Origin: Prorocentrum cordatum
Lineage: Eukaryota > Sar > Dinophyceae > Prorocentrales > Prorocentraceae
Assembly: GCA_963575745.1 (NCBI GenBank)
Contig: CAUYUJ010020563.1
Coordinates: forward strand, 48,501 to 112,500
Reading direction: 5' to 3'
DNA length: 64,000 bases
The position numbers and the translations under genes are program-made. Every line of letters begins with the position of its first letter. Within the stretch, counting starts at the first letter, position 1. This document shows, one piece after another, positions 1 through 11,015 of this stretch. The notes under the pieces were generated by a model. It was not told the DNA's origin. It saw only the letters and a program-made list of their open reading frames with translations, and did no database searches.

Positions 1-1200
1 CGTCGCCCAAGAGATGAATGGCCATCCTGGCCATGCTCTCTCCGAACGCCCTCGGGCAAGTGCCAGTGCCTCTCAACGCTGCGCCTCCCGCCGCAAAACT
101 ACCATCCATTCGCCAAACGCTATCGCGGCGCTTCTTATTAGGCGCCCTCTTCGGCACGTCGCGCCGCAAAAAAAAACGTCTCGCAACATCCAGCGGGACA
201 GTGGTATCCACATCCCACGTTGGACGTGAGTGAGCAGGCAATTTGTTCCTGGAGCTCAATTCTATTCCTCGGTTTTCGGCGTCGGCCCGCGCCCAGCCAT
301 GCGATATGATCCAGAGGTGCTGGCGCGAAGCGCAAGTAAAGACATGCACTGCTTTAGGGATTGGCAGAGAGCGATCAAATGCACCCAACCAAGCGCACAG
401 CGTGTTGATACGAACTCGCTTCTTCAGCGGGAGGAAAGCAGGGTGATGCTTAAACATTGAGCACGCTGGCTGCTCTATTGAAATGTAAACGCCTTGCATG
501 CTCAAATGCGTGCACGCCCAACTCACGAACAACGCCGTGGCGTTCCCGATGTTGGAGAGCAAATACGAGTCGCCCCCAACGGGGTCGTCAGACGTCCTGC
601 CACTCTGCCATCGGCTGGTCCAAGCACAGCTTCGACAGTCTACGCCGAAATTCACAAGCCCCTTCGAACGCACACGGCAGCGCAGGATTGCACACCACAG
701 CATCCCCGCACACGTAGTGATGTCTTGGGACGCATGGTTCACAATGTCAAAGGCCGCCACTCTGTGCCCTTTTCGCAACGTAGCTTTGCCTGGGCTGTCC
801 CGCCCACTGAAGATGCGAGCGAAGTCCAGGTCCCTGGAGAACTTCCCTGGGAGGGGCGGGTCGTGGCATATGCTCGTCAGATGCGCGCCCATGCGAGTGC
901 AAAGACTTCCGTGGCGAATCCAACCTCTGCGACGACGATTCGTCGGACCATCGACAACAAACAGGAGCATCTGATCTGAGCTTATGCCACTCAACAGCCT
1001 GAGTGAAGCAAGCCAGGCACGATCTGCGCAACGAACTGCATTTGACCCCAGCGCGTCTGGTCGGCGTTCGTCGATGCCAGCTGCGTGACCCACTCTGGAA
1101 TGGCGGGGTCGGGGGTCGCACTGATAGGGGCTGCAATCAGCACCGCGAGAAAAATACCATAGACCACCAGGAAGATCGGCCAGCGCCAATGCCGAGTGCC
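1..1200. other. No gene recognised
   Basis: This stretch lies just downstream (in minus-strand sense) of the transposase-like pseudogene. Open frames exist on both strands, but none shows a recognisable domain, and their compositions (Ser/Arg/Pro/His-rich) look like GC-driven chance frames. It could hold the 3' untranslated region or a lost last exon of the neighbouring pseudogene. Confidence 0.5.
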
Positions 1201-1338
1201 ACCTGGAGGTCAAGGCGAAGGAACACGCCGCGCTCGAACTGTAGAGCGTGGCTTGCTTCAGCCAAATTGGCCAGGAGACCGTTGAGCGTTTCGTCTTTCC
1301 AAGTAGCATAGATACGAGGATGTCCCATAATACGTGTC

Positions 1339-1919
1339 CTTGGGATGCGAATGCTATTTGCCCTGCCATATCATTACTTTGCCATTGCTCGCTGTTTATA
1401 TATGGTGCGCTCTTTGTTGTCACGTGTCCGCATAGTTCAGGCTGTTCGTGAAGGGCATGGAGGGTGGGGAGGAGGCATTGCGAGATGTTGCGACATTGCT
1501 CATGGATGTTATGCGTGCCAGCGTGTTGCGTCTCATTTGCTACCGCCTGTATCCACGCACTGTTGTATTACTAATGAAAAGGAAGGGGAACGCTTTCTCA
1601 CCAGCCTCGCCCTTCGCCACCGCCGCCCCCCCCCACCCCCGCCGCCCCCCCACCAGACTGCCAGGCGCGACCTCGCGGAGATCATCGTGCGAGGCGCGCT
1701 TCCATCCGCTAGTCTGCCTGTTTCCAGTTTACCGCCAATGCATCGTCGAGCCGTCGCCGATGCGTCGCCGATGCATCGCCAGGGAGCATCGCGCGGCATT
1801 TCTAGCGACGGGGGAAGGGAGCGGGCGGATAGGTGGATTGGCGGCGGAGGCGATGGAAGAGGTCGAAGGAAAGAGGTGGTTGAGGAGGAGGGGGGGGGGG
1901 GGGGCACTCAGCCGATATC
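1339..1919 (-). other. Intron with GA donor (581 bp)
   Basis: In minus-strand sense the upstream block ends ...AGC AGA AG and the intron opens GATATCGG. It closes CCCAAG before exon base 1338. Joining the flanks keeps the reading frame (SRR-T-R-I-M-G-H-P). The intron contains a G14 run at about 1891-1904 (plus strand) and a cluster of short ATCG-rich palindromes near 1740-1800. GA donors are known in dinoflagellates. Confidence 0.6.
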
Positions 1920-3409
1920 CTTCTGCTCATGTGCCAGAACAAGTGGCGCTTCGGCTTCCGAGGGATCCCTGCGCGCCTGAGACTGAGAAGATGCTGCAAA
2001 GTTAAACGTTCCAGTCGATCACATGTGTCGTCGCATACTGTGTCTGGACTCTTAGCCAGTTCAACAAACCACTCGAGCAGGAGATCGGTGCTCCTCTTGA
2101 GCGCAACACCACGGAATAAGTTGCCTGAGTAGGTTGGCATCAGAACCTCCGCACAAAACGAAACAGATCCATTGTCTCTGCAGCCTTTAACTTGCATGTG
2201 TGTTTGAGCGGCTTACCGAACATTGTGTGAACGAGAGCGTCGACCTGACTCGGGGTTCTCCCATCGTTTTTCTCTTTCGTGTACCAATCGCCCAGAAGCA
2301 CGCTCAGGCGTGCGAATCCAATAGACCACCGAGTGTCCTGATTTGTTCCACAGGCAACGAACACGGTTGACTCGACAAGTGCCCATATGATCGCAGAGAC
2401 AACAGATGCCATTACACCAAGAGCACCAGTGTGAAGAAAATCGATACCAAAACATTTTGCAACTGACACGCCGATCCCTTGCTCCAAGACGGCATTCGGC
2501 AACGTGGTGAGCGTTGACCTAGACGGCCTCCAGAATCCAACCTGCCCTTGAGGGCGTAAGGGGTCTAGGAGACAGGGCTCAACAGTGCGGCTTTTTTTCC
2601 GGAGATCTCACATCTCAATCCCCCCATGAACGTGCACGGCTTGGTTCGCGACTTCGGATTGCCCAAGAATCCCCACGAGGGAAACGCGCATCAATACATT
2701 ACCGTTGGCGCATTAGGTCAGTTGGGCTTCCAAGGAACAGACATCAAACTAACATCGACGTCTCGCCATGCTGGAATTGCCCTGATAGTTCCCGCAAGCG
2801 ACTCAACATATATACCTGAGCCCCCGCGGACCACCAAACATACCACCAGGAGGACATCAGCAAGGCCGCGGGAGGACCCAAAAAGCGGATCTACGGGCCA
2901 CGCGCTGGCCCCAAGAAGTGGACTGGAGCGTTTCGCAGAATCGTTTCATGCAGTCGCACTGGCAACCTGCGTGGATGAGATGACAGGGAACGCGAAGCGC
3001 CAAGAATTTCAGCCAGCACGGGGTTGCTACCGCAGCATATGAGCACACGTCTTCTAGGCCAGACTGGGGTATCATAATGTCGTATTTTCTGAGGGGGGCG
3101 CTATAGACATTGAGCGCTTCGATGTCATGGCCCGCGGTTAGGCCACGGCCCTTGCTTTTCCGACGGTCGACAAACATGCCAGAAGCATCCCAGAGACGCG
3201 CCTTCTCTTCATCTGAACGCACATAAATCCAGAGTTCTGCTTGCCGAGTCGCGCCCAGGTGATCACCCTCATCGTGATCTTCCCGAGGAGGATTGTCATC
3301 TTCCAGGAGAAGGCTGGCGCCGCTATCTTGCAACGCAATTGCGGTAGACGATTGTCGACGACCACGGCAACAATGGCGATGACGAGAACACAAGGATGAG
3401 GAGGAGGAG

Positions 3410-3535
3410 GAGGTGACGATGATGGGGGCGACGACCGAAGGTGACGATGACGGCGACAACGATCGAAGACGACGACGATCGAAAACGGAAACGACGATCG
3501 AAGATGATGACGGCGACGACGATCGAAGACGACAT
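3410..3535. repeat. GACGACGATCGAAGAC-type short tandem repeat
   Basis: Imperfect copies of GAAGACGACGACGATCGAA recur about every 15-40 bases inside the intron between blocks A and B of the transposase-like pseudogene. Both strands are open through it only because of the repeat composition. Confidence 0.6.
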
Positions 3536-4595
3536 CATTCCACCCGCCCAGCCCACCTCGTTATAGACAGTCCTTCTTGCGTGCCCATCCTTTCCTCATT
3601 CATCTTGACATGATCATCACATCGCATATTGCGACGCCTGCGCGACGAAAAACGCAGTCCTGTATGAGTGCATATTTTCCGAGCTCACATCGCAGAGGGG
3701 GCAACAGTACTTCGCCGAGTTCCAACTGGGAAGATTGTAGAACTGGGCAAGGCCCTCCCAGTCGCACATGATGTAGCAGCACGCCGTTGTGAATCCCAAT
3801 GGCGCACCACCCATGCCTCGCCTGGGTGACTCTGTGTCAGGCCAGCGGGCATTATCCCAAGTAAGGTTTGGATAGATGCCAGCCGCTAGTGCATCCAGAG
3901 ACCACCACAAAAAATTGAAAAAGGCGAACATAACTGCAGTGCCCTCTGCACCCACAACGGCAGCGCACATGCTTTCGAAAAACGATTCCGACGTGGCGCT
4001 GTTTAGTGATCATGTTGACGATCGGAATAACCAGAATAGATTTTGACCTTCCAGCTCCCGCAGCACCGCCATACTGGGCAGAATCTACGTATACACCAAT
4101 CGGAATGACCAATTCGTTCGGATCGGCTGACTCGACCACGATGTGGTCTCGGACAACAGGTGGCCAGTCGGTGGAAGCCCATCGGCGTCGAAGTTCGGAT
4201 TCGACGAGTGGCGCGTGGACTTCCACTTCGAGCAACTCGTGGAACGGGCGTACACCAACATGCGAGATCGAACGAACTCGAGTCTTGCGAGTCTGACAAG
4301 GAACGTCCAAGAGGACAGGTGAAACTTGAACCAATCCGAGATCACGGATCTGCTTTTCCACATGACGGGAATAATGCCCAGTGTTCCAGGTCGGTTGTGG
4401 AGCGAGGCCCCGGCGCTTCACATCACCAGTTGCGCCAGCTTTGCTCGCATGATAGCTGATCTCGCAGAAATCTGTTGCACTGAGCTGACCATAGCAGAAG
4501 AGCTTCTGGAGGTGACGGAGCAAGTCCTCACCAGACTCAGCCCGTACGTGGGCGGGCACGGGTGGCGACGCAGTTCGACGCCTGGGCGCCATAGG

Positions 4596-5100
4596 CGCGC
4601 CCCTTGAGCATAAATATCAACAGAGCTACACCAGTTGCCCAACAGCAGATAACAACGTCGCGAATTGAGACAATGGCATCCGTCATTTATCAGTTACGTC
4701 ACCTGTCATTACCCCTCATCATTATCATCACCCCCCTCCTCATCCTCACCCTTCGCCTCCCCCTCATCATCCTTCCTTAACCATTCGCCATCATATCATG
4801 TTCCACCACCCATCCCAGTCATCCAACGCTGTATTCTCGATCTCTGATGCACATCGTGCATCTGAATGAGTGGCCGTCAATATCAGAGAGAGCAGGGGAG
4901 AGCGTGACTGATGATTGTACGTTGAAGCAGGGGGGGGGGAAACGCGACGGTGATGGCGGCAGCAGGCTCAGAAGCCAGCTGGCGCAGAAATGTCACTGAC
5001 ATGTTCTGATTTTGCATCACTAACGCCCTCGGTCAAGGCATTACCACGGAACTCGTCGCAAAAAGCTGCGCTGCAAGGTCTCGGCACCACGTTCGGGCGC
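4596..5100. other. Non-coding stretch, nothing recognised
   Basis: This lies between the 5' end of the transposase-like pseudogene and the 11 bp minisatellite. It holds a TCATCC-rich stretch (4690-4800) and a short G run near 4930. No domain is recognisable in any frame. Confidence 0.4.
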
Positions 5101-5104
5101 CCAA

Positions 5105-5310
5105 ACGCATATCATCGGCGCGTCATCGGAACGTCATCGGTACGTCATCGGTGCGTCATCGGTACGTCATCGGTGGGTCATCGATGACATCGACATGTCA
5201 TCGGTGGTTTTTCGTGTATATATATATAGGGTGAACGGGCCACGTCATCGGTATGTCATCGATGACGCCCGTCATCGGTCCGTCATCGGTCTGTCATCGG
5301 TCCCGAGGGT
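5105..5310. repeat. 11 bp minisatellite (GTCATCGGTAC type) around a TATATATA core
   Basis: GTCATCGGTAC and close variants repeat with an 11-base step on either side of a TATATATATATAG core at about 5216-5228. The related palindrome GTCATCGATGAC appears inside it (about 5177-5188 and 5252-5263), and the same motif recurs in the introns at about 6459-6515, 10110-10150 and 13463-13500. Confidence 0.75.
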
Positions 5311-5800
5311 GTGATTTTCCGAGAGAACACGACAAAAACTACATCAGACCGTTTTTTTTCGAATCACAATGATTTCCAGGCTGAATTTCACGACTCCACT
5401 GTGTCGGTTGTCGAATCGTCGCCTGAGACCCGCGAAGCAGCACCAGCCCTCGATCCAGGGCCTAACAATTAAGTGTCCGACCAGACGCGGCGCGGTAGCA
5501 TGCCACGCATCAGTGGGCGCCACTGTTGCGTCTCGGCAACGCAGCTCTCGCACTCTATGCACGCGCAGTCAGGTCGCTGGCAATAACACCGCTGGAAGAT
5601 CCGAAGCGACACGATGGCCCAGGGCGCACCCCTTGCACCAGGCGTCGCGCAACTAAGGCTTCACATGTATGGCCAGCACCACCCCCACCTTGCATCATCC
5701 CCATCACTCCCCCGATATTGGCTGCGGTGCCACTGCGTGCCCGAGCGTGCGTCACGGAGAGATCCCCCCGCAACAGAGCAACCTCACACGGTGAACTGAG

Positions 5801-5950
5801 TTATGAAGAAGCAGCTGCTTTGGGTTTGGCTGCTCTCTTGGGATTCGGTTTCTTCTTGGGATTGGAGGTAGCCTGCTTGCCCTTATTCTTCTGGACATCG
5901 TTCGTGCTGATGGTGGTAGAGATGAGGGTGTCCAGCTTCTCGACCATCTC
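5801..5950 (-). CDS. Terminal exon, basic Lys/Ala/Pro tail
   Basis: Forty-nine codons and a TAA stop follow a clear CGCGCGCAG/GAG acceptor. The tail (NPKKKPNPKRAAKPKAAASS) looks like a nuclear localisation or nucleic-acid-binding extension. The preceding intron is only 59 bp (5951-6009), which is short beside the others here. Confidence 0.6.
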   Translation of the reverse strand, partial: EMVEKLDTLISTTISTNDVQKNKGKQATSNPKKKPNPKRAAKPKAAASS

Positions 5951-8900
5951 CTGCGCGCGAGGGGAACGCACGCAGGATCGAGACGTCGGCACGAGGAGGT
6001 GGGAGATGCACGAGCAGAGGCAATACACTCCAGGTTATGGACACACATGCGGTTGATGAGACCAGACATCAGCATGAGAGAACCGTCACAGGTTGCAGGA
6101 GATGGGCGATGAATCAAGTGGGTGAGGAAGGGCAGGAGGAAGAGAAGAGGCGGTGGATTAGCAGGAGAAGCTGATGATAGGAGGAGGAGGGTAATGAGGA
6201 GGAGGAGGGGGAGGAGGAGGAGGAGGAGGAGGAGGAGGAGAAGGAGGAGGAGGAGGAGGAGGAGGAGGAGCAAGAAGATGAACAACATGAGGGTGTGACA
6301 GAGGATACAGCAATAGCACATGTCGGAGGACGTGCGCCCCTCTCCCGCACAGGCGAGCGGCTCCTTCAAGCTGGCGACTTTGCCAGGCTCACAGTTGACC
6401 TCGATCGTGGTCTCTGAGAAGTCCTTCTTCACCTGGTGGTGAGAGGGTGGGCGCGTCATCGATGACGTCATCGATGCGTCATCGAAGACGGTGCTGGTAT
6501 GTCATCGATGACGGTGGATCGATATCACCCAGACTCGATCGATCTAGTCTTCTTATCGTTCTCACATTCACAGCTTCCTCATCCACACGTGTTCACATCC
6601 ACTTTCACAGCATTCTCATCATGACCTCAATGATATCATCGTCATCCTATTCCTCCTCATCCTTGTCCTCTTCCTCCCCCTCCTCCTCATCCTCATCCTC
6701 CGCATCCTCGTTCTCCTCATCCCTCATCTTCCTCATCTTCCTCATCGTCTTCCGCCTCCTCCCCCTGCTCCTCATCCGCCTCATCATCCTCATCATCCTC
6801 ATTCGTCTCCTCCTCCATCCTCATCCTCCTTCTTCTCCTCCTCCATCATCCCTCCTCCTCATCTTCATTCTCACGCGGTGCCTTGGCGAAGTCTGTACCG
6901 AGGGACAGCTGCTTCCAGGTCTCGTTGGTCTTCACCAGGTCGCTGATCGCTTTCTCCCCAGTCTCGAGCTTCCCGAGGACGGCAGGGGTCCTGGCCCAAG
7001 CGTACTCGGCGTCGTCGTTGTCCCAATCCTCTCTGATGGCTTCCACCATGGATTTGGCAGACGAAACCGTAGTCTGGGCGCTCATGACAACTTTGCGAGC
7101 TTCTTGGAGCCGAATCGTTGCGACCGTCTTCTTGGGCCGTTCTGAAGGCGTTGTCTCAGGTTTAGGGCCGTTGTCGCCTCCTTTGGAATCCTTAATCTCA
7201 CCCTTAGGAGTCTTCCAGTCGTTGAGCGTGGTGCCGCCGTCGTCGTCAATGCCACCGCCACCAGTTGCACCCGCACTACCAGGCGCATCGCCCTCGTGCT
7301 GCTCCTCGCGCTGCTCCCAGCGCTTGGTGAACTTCTCCTGCCACTGCGTCTCGAAGTGCATGAATTTCACTGCCCCATTTGATGGGTCGATTTGGCAGAG
7401 AGGGTACCCCATCTCGATGCAATGCTCGGCAGAGATCCTGCAGTGGTTGATCGTCTCCTGGTCGTACTGTCCACGTGGCCCCCCCTCCAAGTAGCACATC
7501 TTCAGGAATGACACGACCGTGCCGCTGCGGATCCACGAATCGTCTACTGACGCCGTGACCGTCTTCAGACGCTTGATGGCCCCCTTGCACTGCTCTTTCA
7601 CCCAGTTCGCCTTCCACGCCTCGACGTCTTCAGCGCTATCATATCCAGCTTTCTTTTCGCCATCTTTTGCCGGCGCTCGCTGTAGTCGCTGCCCAAGCGC
7701 CGACCTCGTCGTGAACTTCAGGTTGCCCTTCTCAACGATGCCCTTGCACTGCATGTCGCCCGTGTAGTACTTCTTCTGCTCGGGCGTGAGGTTCGGTGGC
7801 ATGCCGCCGCCGCCGCCGCCGCCGCCTGGCTGGTTAGGATTCGCCTTCGTGTGCTTCGGCATGTCGGTCGAGGCGAGCTGCCGCACGCGGTCCACCATAT
7901 TCTCCTGTATCGTACTTGCTACGTCCTTCTCTGGCGTCTCGGCCTCGCTCCTGCTTGAGTCTGATAGAAATTTCACGACCATCCTTCGCCACCCATTCGC
8001 CACCTACCTCCTTCATCCCATCCTCATCCTCCTCCACCTCCACCACCTCCCCCTCCGATCATATCCGTCATCGCCCTCCAGCCTCACCTTCGTTTGTTTT
8101 CTCATATTCGTTCCTTCGCCTCCTCCTCCACCGCCTCGTCCTCCTCCTCCTCAGCCCTTTCCCCTCCTCATCCTCCTCCTCCACCTCCTCTAACTCCTAA
8201 CCGCCACTTGCAACTATCCGCCCGTGCGGTCCTCTTAGAGGTGATCCGACATGCAGGCGTTCGCGGAACAGACGATGACGGCCCGCTCGGAGCGCCACTG
8301 GAGGCGGCCTTCGCCAGATGTTTGACACTGCGCTGCAGCATGTGGACCTTCTCGCGCGGCGCCATCGGCGGGGCCATCTGGCGCGAAGCGGGGTCGACGC
8401 CCTTCTGCATGTTCTGCCTCGGTGAAGGGCGCGGTGCCACCTCGGGCCCGCGGTCGCTCGGCGCGATCATCTTCTCGGGCAAGTGCGAGGCCAAGGGCAG
8501 GTCGTCCGAGTCAAGCTCTGGGGCCGCAGTCCCAACCGCTGGTGCAGATGGGGCCTCAATGCGTCCGTGCTTGCGCCGCTTCTTTTTCGGCGGGTTGGTG
8601 ACCGCGGCAGCCTTGGGGAGATGGAGCCCACCGCGCCCGCTGTAGTCGATCGCATCATCTGCTGGGGCAGTATCAGACACGGCCGTGCCGTCACCAAGCA
8701 GGTAGTCACCGCCACCCAGCGCCGCCTCGCCGTCACCCAGCGGCTGCGTCGCCTTTCCAGGCGCGCGTCGGCAACCCCGAACCCGACCCTCGCCCGGGCG
8801 CCTGCGCAACGGCATCAGGCGGACGGGCGATGGGGTCGAGTATGGGGTTGCGTCGAGCGCATCTGGCCTTGCGGCGCGTCTTCTTCCTCCTGGAGGCTGC

Positions 8901-10430
8901 GCCGCCGCCGCTGCGCTTGGACTTCTTCAGCTTCCTCTTCTTGGCTGGCGGCGCGCTGTCATCGCCGAACGCTTCCGCATGCTCCTCAGCGACGTCCTCC
9001 TGCTGCACGCTGCCTTCAGGCGCCTCGAGGTCCCACTCCTCCTGGTCGGCGTCGTCCAGCGGCGAACCCTGCGGCGGAAGCGGCGAGGCGCTCCGACTCG
9101 GTGAACGCGGCGGCGGCGGCGGGCTCGGCGAACCAGTGGCGGCGCTCACTGGTCCACACTCCGAATCGGGTGGCGACGAGGGGAGGGCGCGGCGCCGCCG
9201 CCGCCGCCTGGTCGGCTGCTGCTGGTCGAGACAGTGACCGAGCAAGCTGTTCCTGCGAGCGAGCGCGAGCTCGGGATCCACGAGGTTCTCCTCCACGACT
9301 GCGAACCCGTCAGAGTCGCCGCTGCCTGCGGCGGTGAGGGAGGGGGAGCGATGCCGACGTCGTTCCTCCTCCTCCTCCTCCTCCGCCTCATCCCCCTCCT
9401 CCTCCTCCTCCTCCTCCTCCTCCTCCTCCTCCTCTTCGCGTTTCCCCGCCTTCCCATCCATGCCCTATCCCGTTCAGTTTCCATCCCGCGTATTCTTCCT
9501 TCGTCGCCCCACCGTCAGTTTACCGCCTCGTCCTCGTCATCCTTCTGCCCGCCCCCGCGTCTTCGTCCTCGCCCCCCATGCGTCGTCGCGGCGGCCTCGC
9601 CCCTCGCTGCCGCGATCGCCAAGGTGATGGTCGGCGACTTTCCGTGGCGGCCCCCGCCTCGGGCCCGCGCTGGTGGGAGAGGGAGGCGGACGGGAAAAAG
9701 GTAGAAGGATGAAAAGATAGGGAGAATGAGAAGAAGGAGGAGGAGGAGGAGGAGGAGGAGGAGGGGAGGAAGGAGGATGGGGGGGAGGAGACGACGGGGG
9801 GGTGAAGGAGGAGGAGGAGGAGGGGGGAACACCGCGAGGAGTTTCAGAGGGGGGGGAGGGGAGAAGGAGATGGGGGAGGAGGAGAGGGGGGAGGACGACG
9901 ATGACGGACCCCTGACCCGCACGACACCGCGCGCCTGCCGCTGCAGCTGCCTCTGGCGCGGGCGTTGGCGCTGGCGCTGGCGCGGGCGCTGGCGCGCCCG
10001 CGTCTCGGCCTGCAGCGGGGCGGGGTCCGACGCCGTCGACGCTCGACGCCATCGATGCACGACGCCACCGCCGCTGCCGACGCGTTCGCCCCCGCCCGAC
10101 GGCCACTGGTGATCATGCATCGCCGATGCATCGCCGATGTCATCGATGATGCCGCACCGGACTGCATTCGCATCATCTCCGATTCATCCCCATCCTCCTC
10201 CACGGCTCCGTTTCCATTACCTCCTCTCCCTCGACCTCCCCCAATCTCCTCCTCATATTTTTCTCCCTTCCTCGCCTCGACGACGACGAGTCTGGCGACG
10301 CCTGCGACGACGGCATCGACGACAACGACGACCCACCCTCGACGACCCGAGGTGCTCGTCGCGCCACGAGTGCGACATCGCTCATGGAGGCGCCCCGTGC
10401 CAGCTCCAACTGCACCCCATTGACCTATCT
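5801..10430 (-). CDS. Unknown multi-exon gene, protein with charged low-complexity segments
   Basis: Several blocks with convincing coding character lie in order on the minus strand, separated by GGA/TCC tracts. Candidates run from about 10430-10270 and 9700-9519 (donor GTAAACTG) through about 9340-8215 (Lys/Arg patches such as KKRKLKKSKR and PPKKKRRKHGR that look like nuclear targeting signals) to 8003-6873. The last is the best exon: acceptor GGTAG/GTGG, about 377 codons, a lone Gly run, and a GT or GA donor near CACCGCGTGAG. Then come a block from 6432 (acceptor CCACCAG/GTG), one ending at 6010 (donor GCATCTCC), a 59 bp GC-AG intron (5951-6009), and the last exon 5950-5801 with a basic Lys/Ala tail and stop TAA. 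I recognise no domain. Whether this is one gene or two, and the exact inner junctions, are uncertain. Confidence 0.5.
6178..6275. repeat. (GGA)n tract
   Basis: About 100 bases of GGA units lie within an intron of the unknown gene. In the minus-strand sense it is a CTC tract ending at a TCATCAG that could be an acceptor, so it may act as a long polypyrimidine tract. Confidence 0.8.
6620..6865. repeat. (TCC/TCATCC)n tract
   Basis: About 245 bases of degenerate TCC/TCATCC units begin just after the donor side of exon 6873-8003 (minus sense: GGA-rich). Confidence 0.8.
6873..8003 (-). CDS. Largest exon of the unknown gene at 5.8-10.4 kb
   Basis: About 377 codons open without interruption and of mixed, protein-like composition: an acidic/helical N-terminal part, a GGGGGGGG linker near residue 60, a central block with several Cys, Trp and His residues, then a Lys/Glu-rich C-terminal half. 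The acceptor is AG/G at 8003/8004. The phase with the next block (start 6432) favours a GA donor at CCGCGT/GAGAATG over the overlapping GT. No family is recognised. Confidence 0.6.
9360..9436. repeat. (TCC)n tract
   Basis: About 77 bases of TCC units encode a long poly-Glu run in the minus-strand frame. It lies at the 5' edge of the coding block at about 9340, so I read it as intron, not protein. Confidence 0.75.
9730..9900. repeat. (GGA)n tract
   Basis: Purine-rich GGA/GGGGA units lie upstream (minus sense) of the candidate exon at 9700-9519. Confidence 0.75.
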
Positions 10431-10609
10431 TCTTGCTTTCCATCCAATCCCCTCTGCGCCTCTCCTGCCCCCCTGCGGCCGACATTCCTACTTGCACCCT
10501 TCTCCTCTTCCTGATGTCGACGTCGATGGAGCAAGCGAGGGAGATGGGGCGAGGAGGAATTCCAAAGGTGGGGGCGAAGAATGGAACGGACCAGGAGGAA
10601 GGGATATGA

Positions 10610-10638
10610 GGGGGAAGGAGGTCGAGGAAGAGGGGGAG

Positions 10639-10670
<32 letters not shown>

Positions 10671-10995
10671 GGAGGAGGAGGAGGAGGAGGAGGATTCAGG
10701 GGGGTGAATGGAGAAGGTGACAGATGGACTTACATTGCGAACACGCGGGTAGTTCAGAGGATGCCGCCAGCTGATGCTTGCGAGCTGAGGCAAAGCGTCT
10801 GCCTCCAACAGTGGCTTCGGAGCGCACCTTCCTCCTCCTCCTCCTCCTCCTCATCCCTCTCTGCCTCTCTCTCTCCCTCCCTCCCTCCCTCCGTCCTTCC
10901 GTTCCTCCGTCCTTCCTCCCACCTCCTTCCTCTCTCCCCCCCTCCTCGCCTCTCCCTCCTTCCTCCTCCTCCTGCACGTCAGTCGCGCCAGTGGC
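10610..10995. repeat. GGA tract followed by TCC/CCCTCCCT tract
   Basis: A plus-strand GGA array (10610-10695) is followed by about 110 bases of mixed sequence and then a TCC/TCCC array (10830-10990). The pair sits in the gap between the two unknown multi-exon genes. Confidence 0.75.
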
Positions 10996-11015
10996 TTCGC
11001 AGCGCATTATCTGCT

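Larger units (their letters stand above)
1203..4595 (-). pseudogene. Multi-exon, frameshifted member of a multicopy dinoflagellate transposase-like family
   Basis: Four coding blocks in consistent order on the minus strand resemble a large dinoflagellate protein family that I recognise by pattern but whose function I do not know. Block A (about 4595-3660) has an N-terminal helical segment, a conserved YVDSAQYG-type aspartate strand, the Cys cluster CRCGCRGHC, then WWSLDALAAG, CDWEGL and a CPLC pair. Block B (about 3245-3047) holds ELWIYVRSDEEKARLWD. Block C (2518-1920) holds GIDFLHTGALG, LLGDWYTK and PKRHLFWHMSRR. Block D (1338-1203) holds GHPRIYATWKDETLNGLL. Introns fit by phase: 2519-3046 is GT-AG, and 1339-1919 has a GA donor (AAG/GATATC) and an AAG/G acceptor. 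Two one-base frame breaks interrupt it, near 3905-3930 (between A and T runs) and near 2150-2160. The spaced aspartates suggest a DDE-type enzyme, which is inference. Assembly indels instead of true decay cannot be excluded. Confidence 0.65.

Noticed and set aside
8733-9461. Poly-Glu protein on the minus strand at its N-terminus
   Set aside because: The poly-Glu run is a (TCC)n tract read in frame and probably intronic; only the part after about 9340 looks coding.
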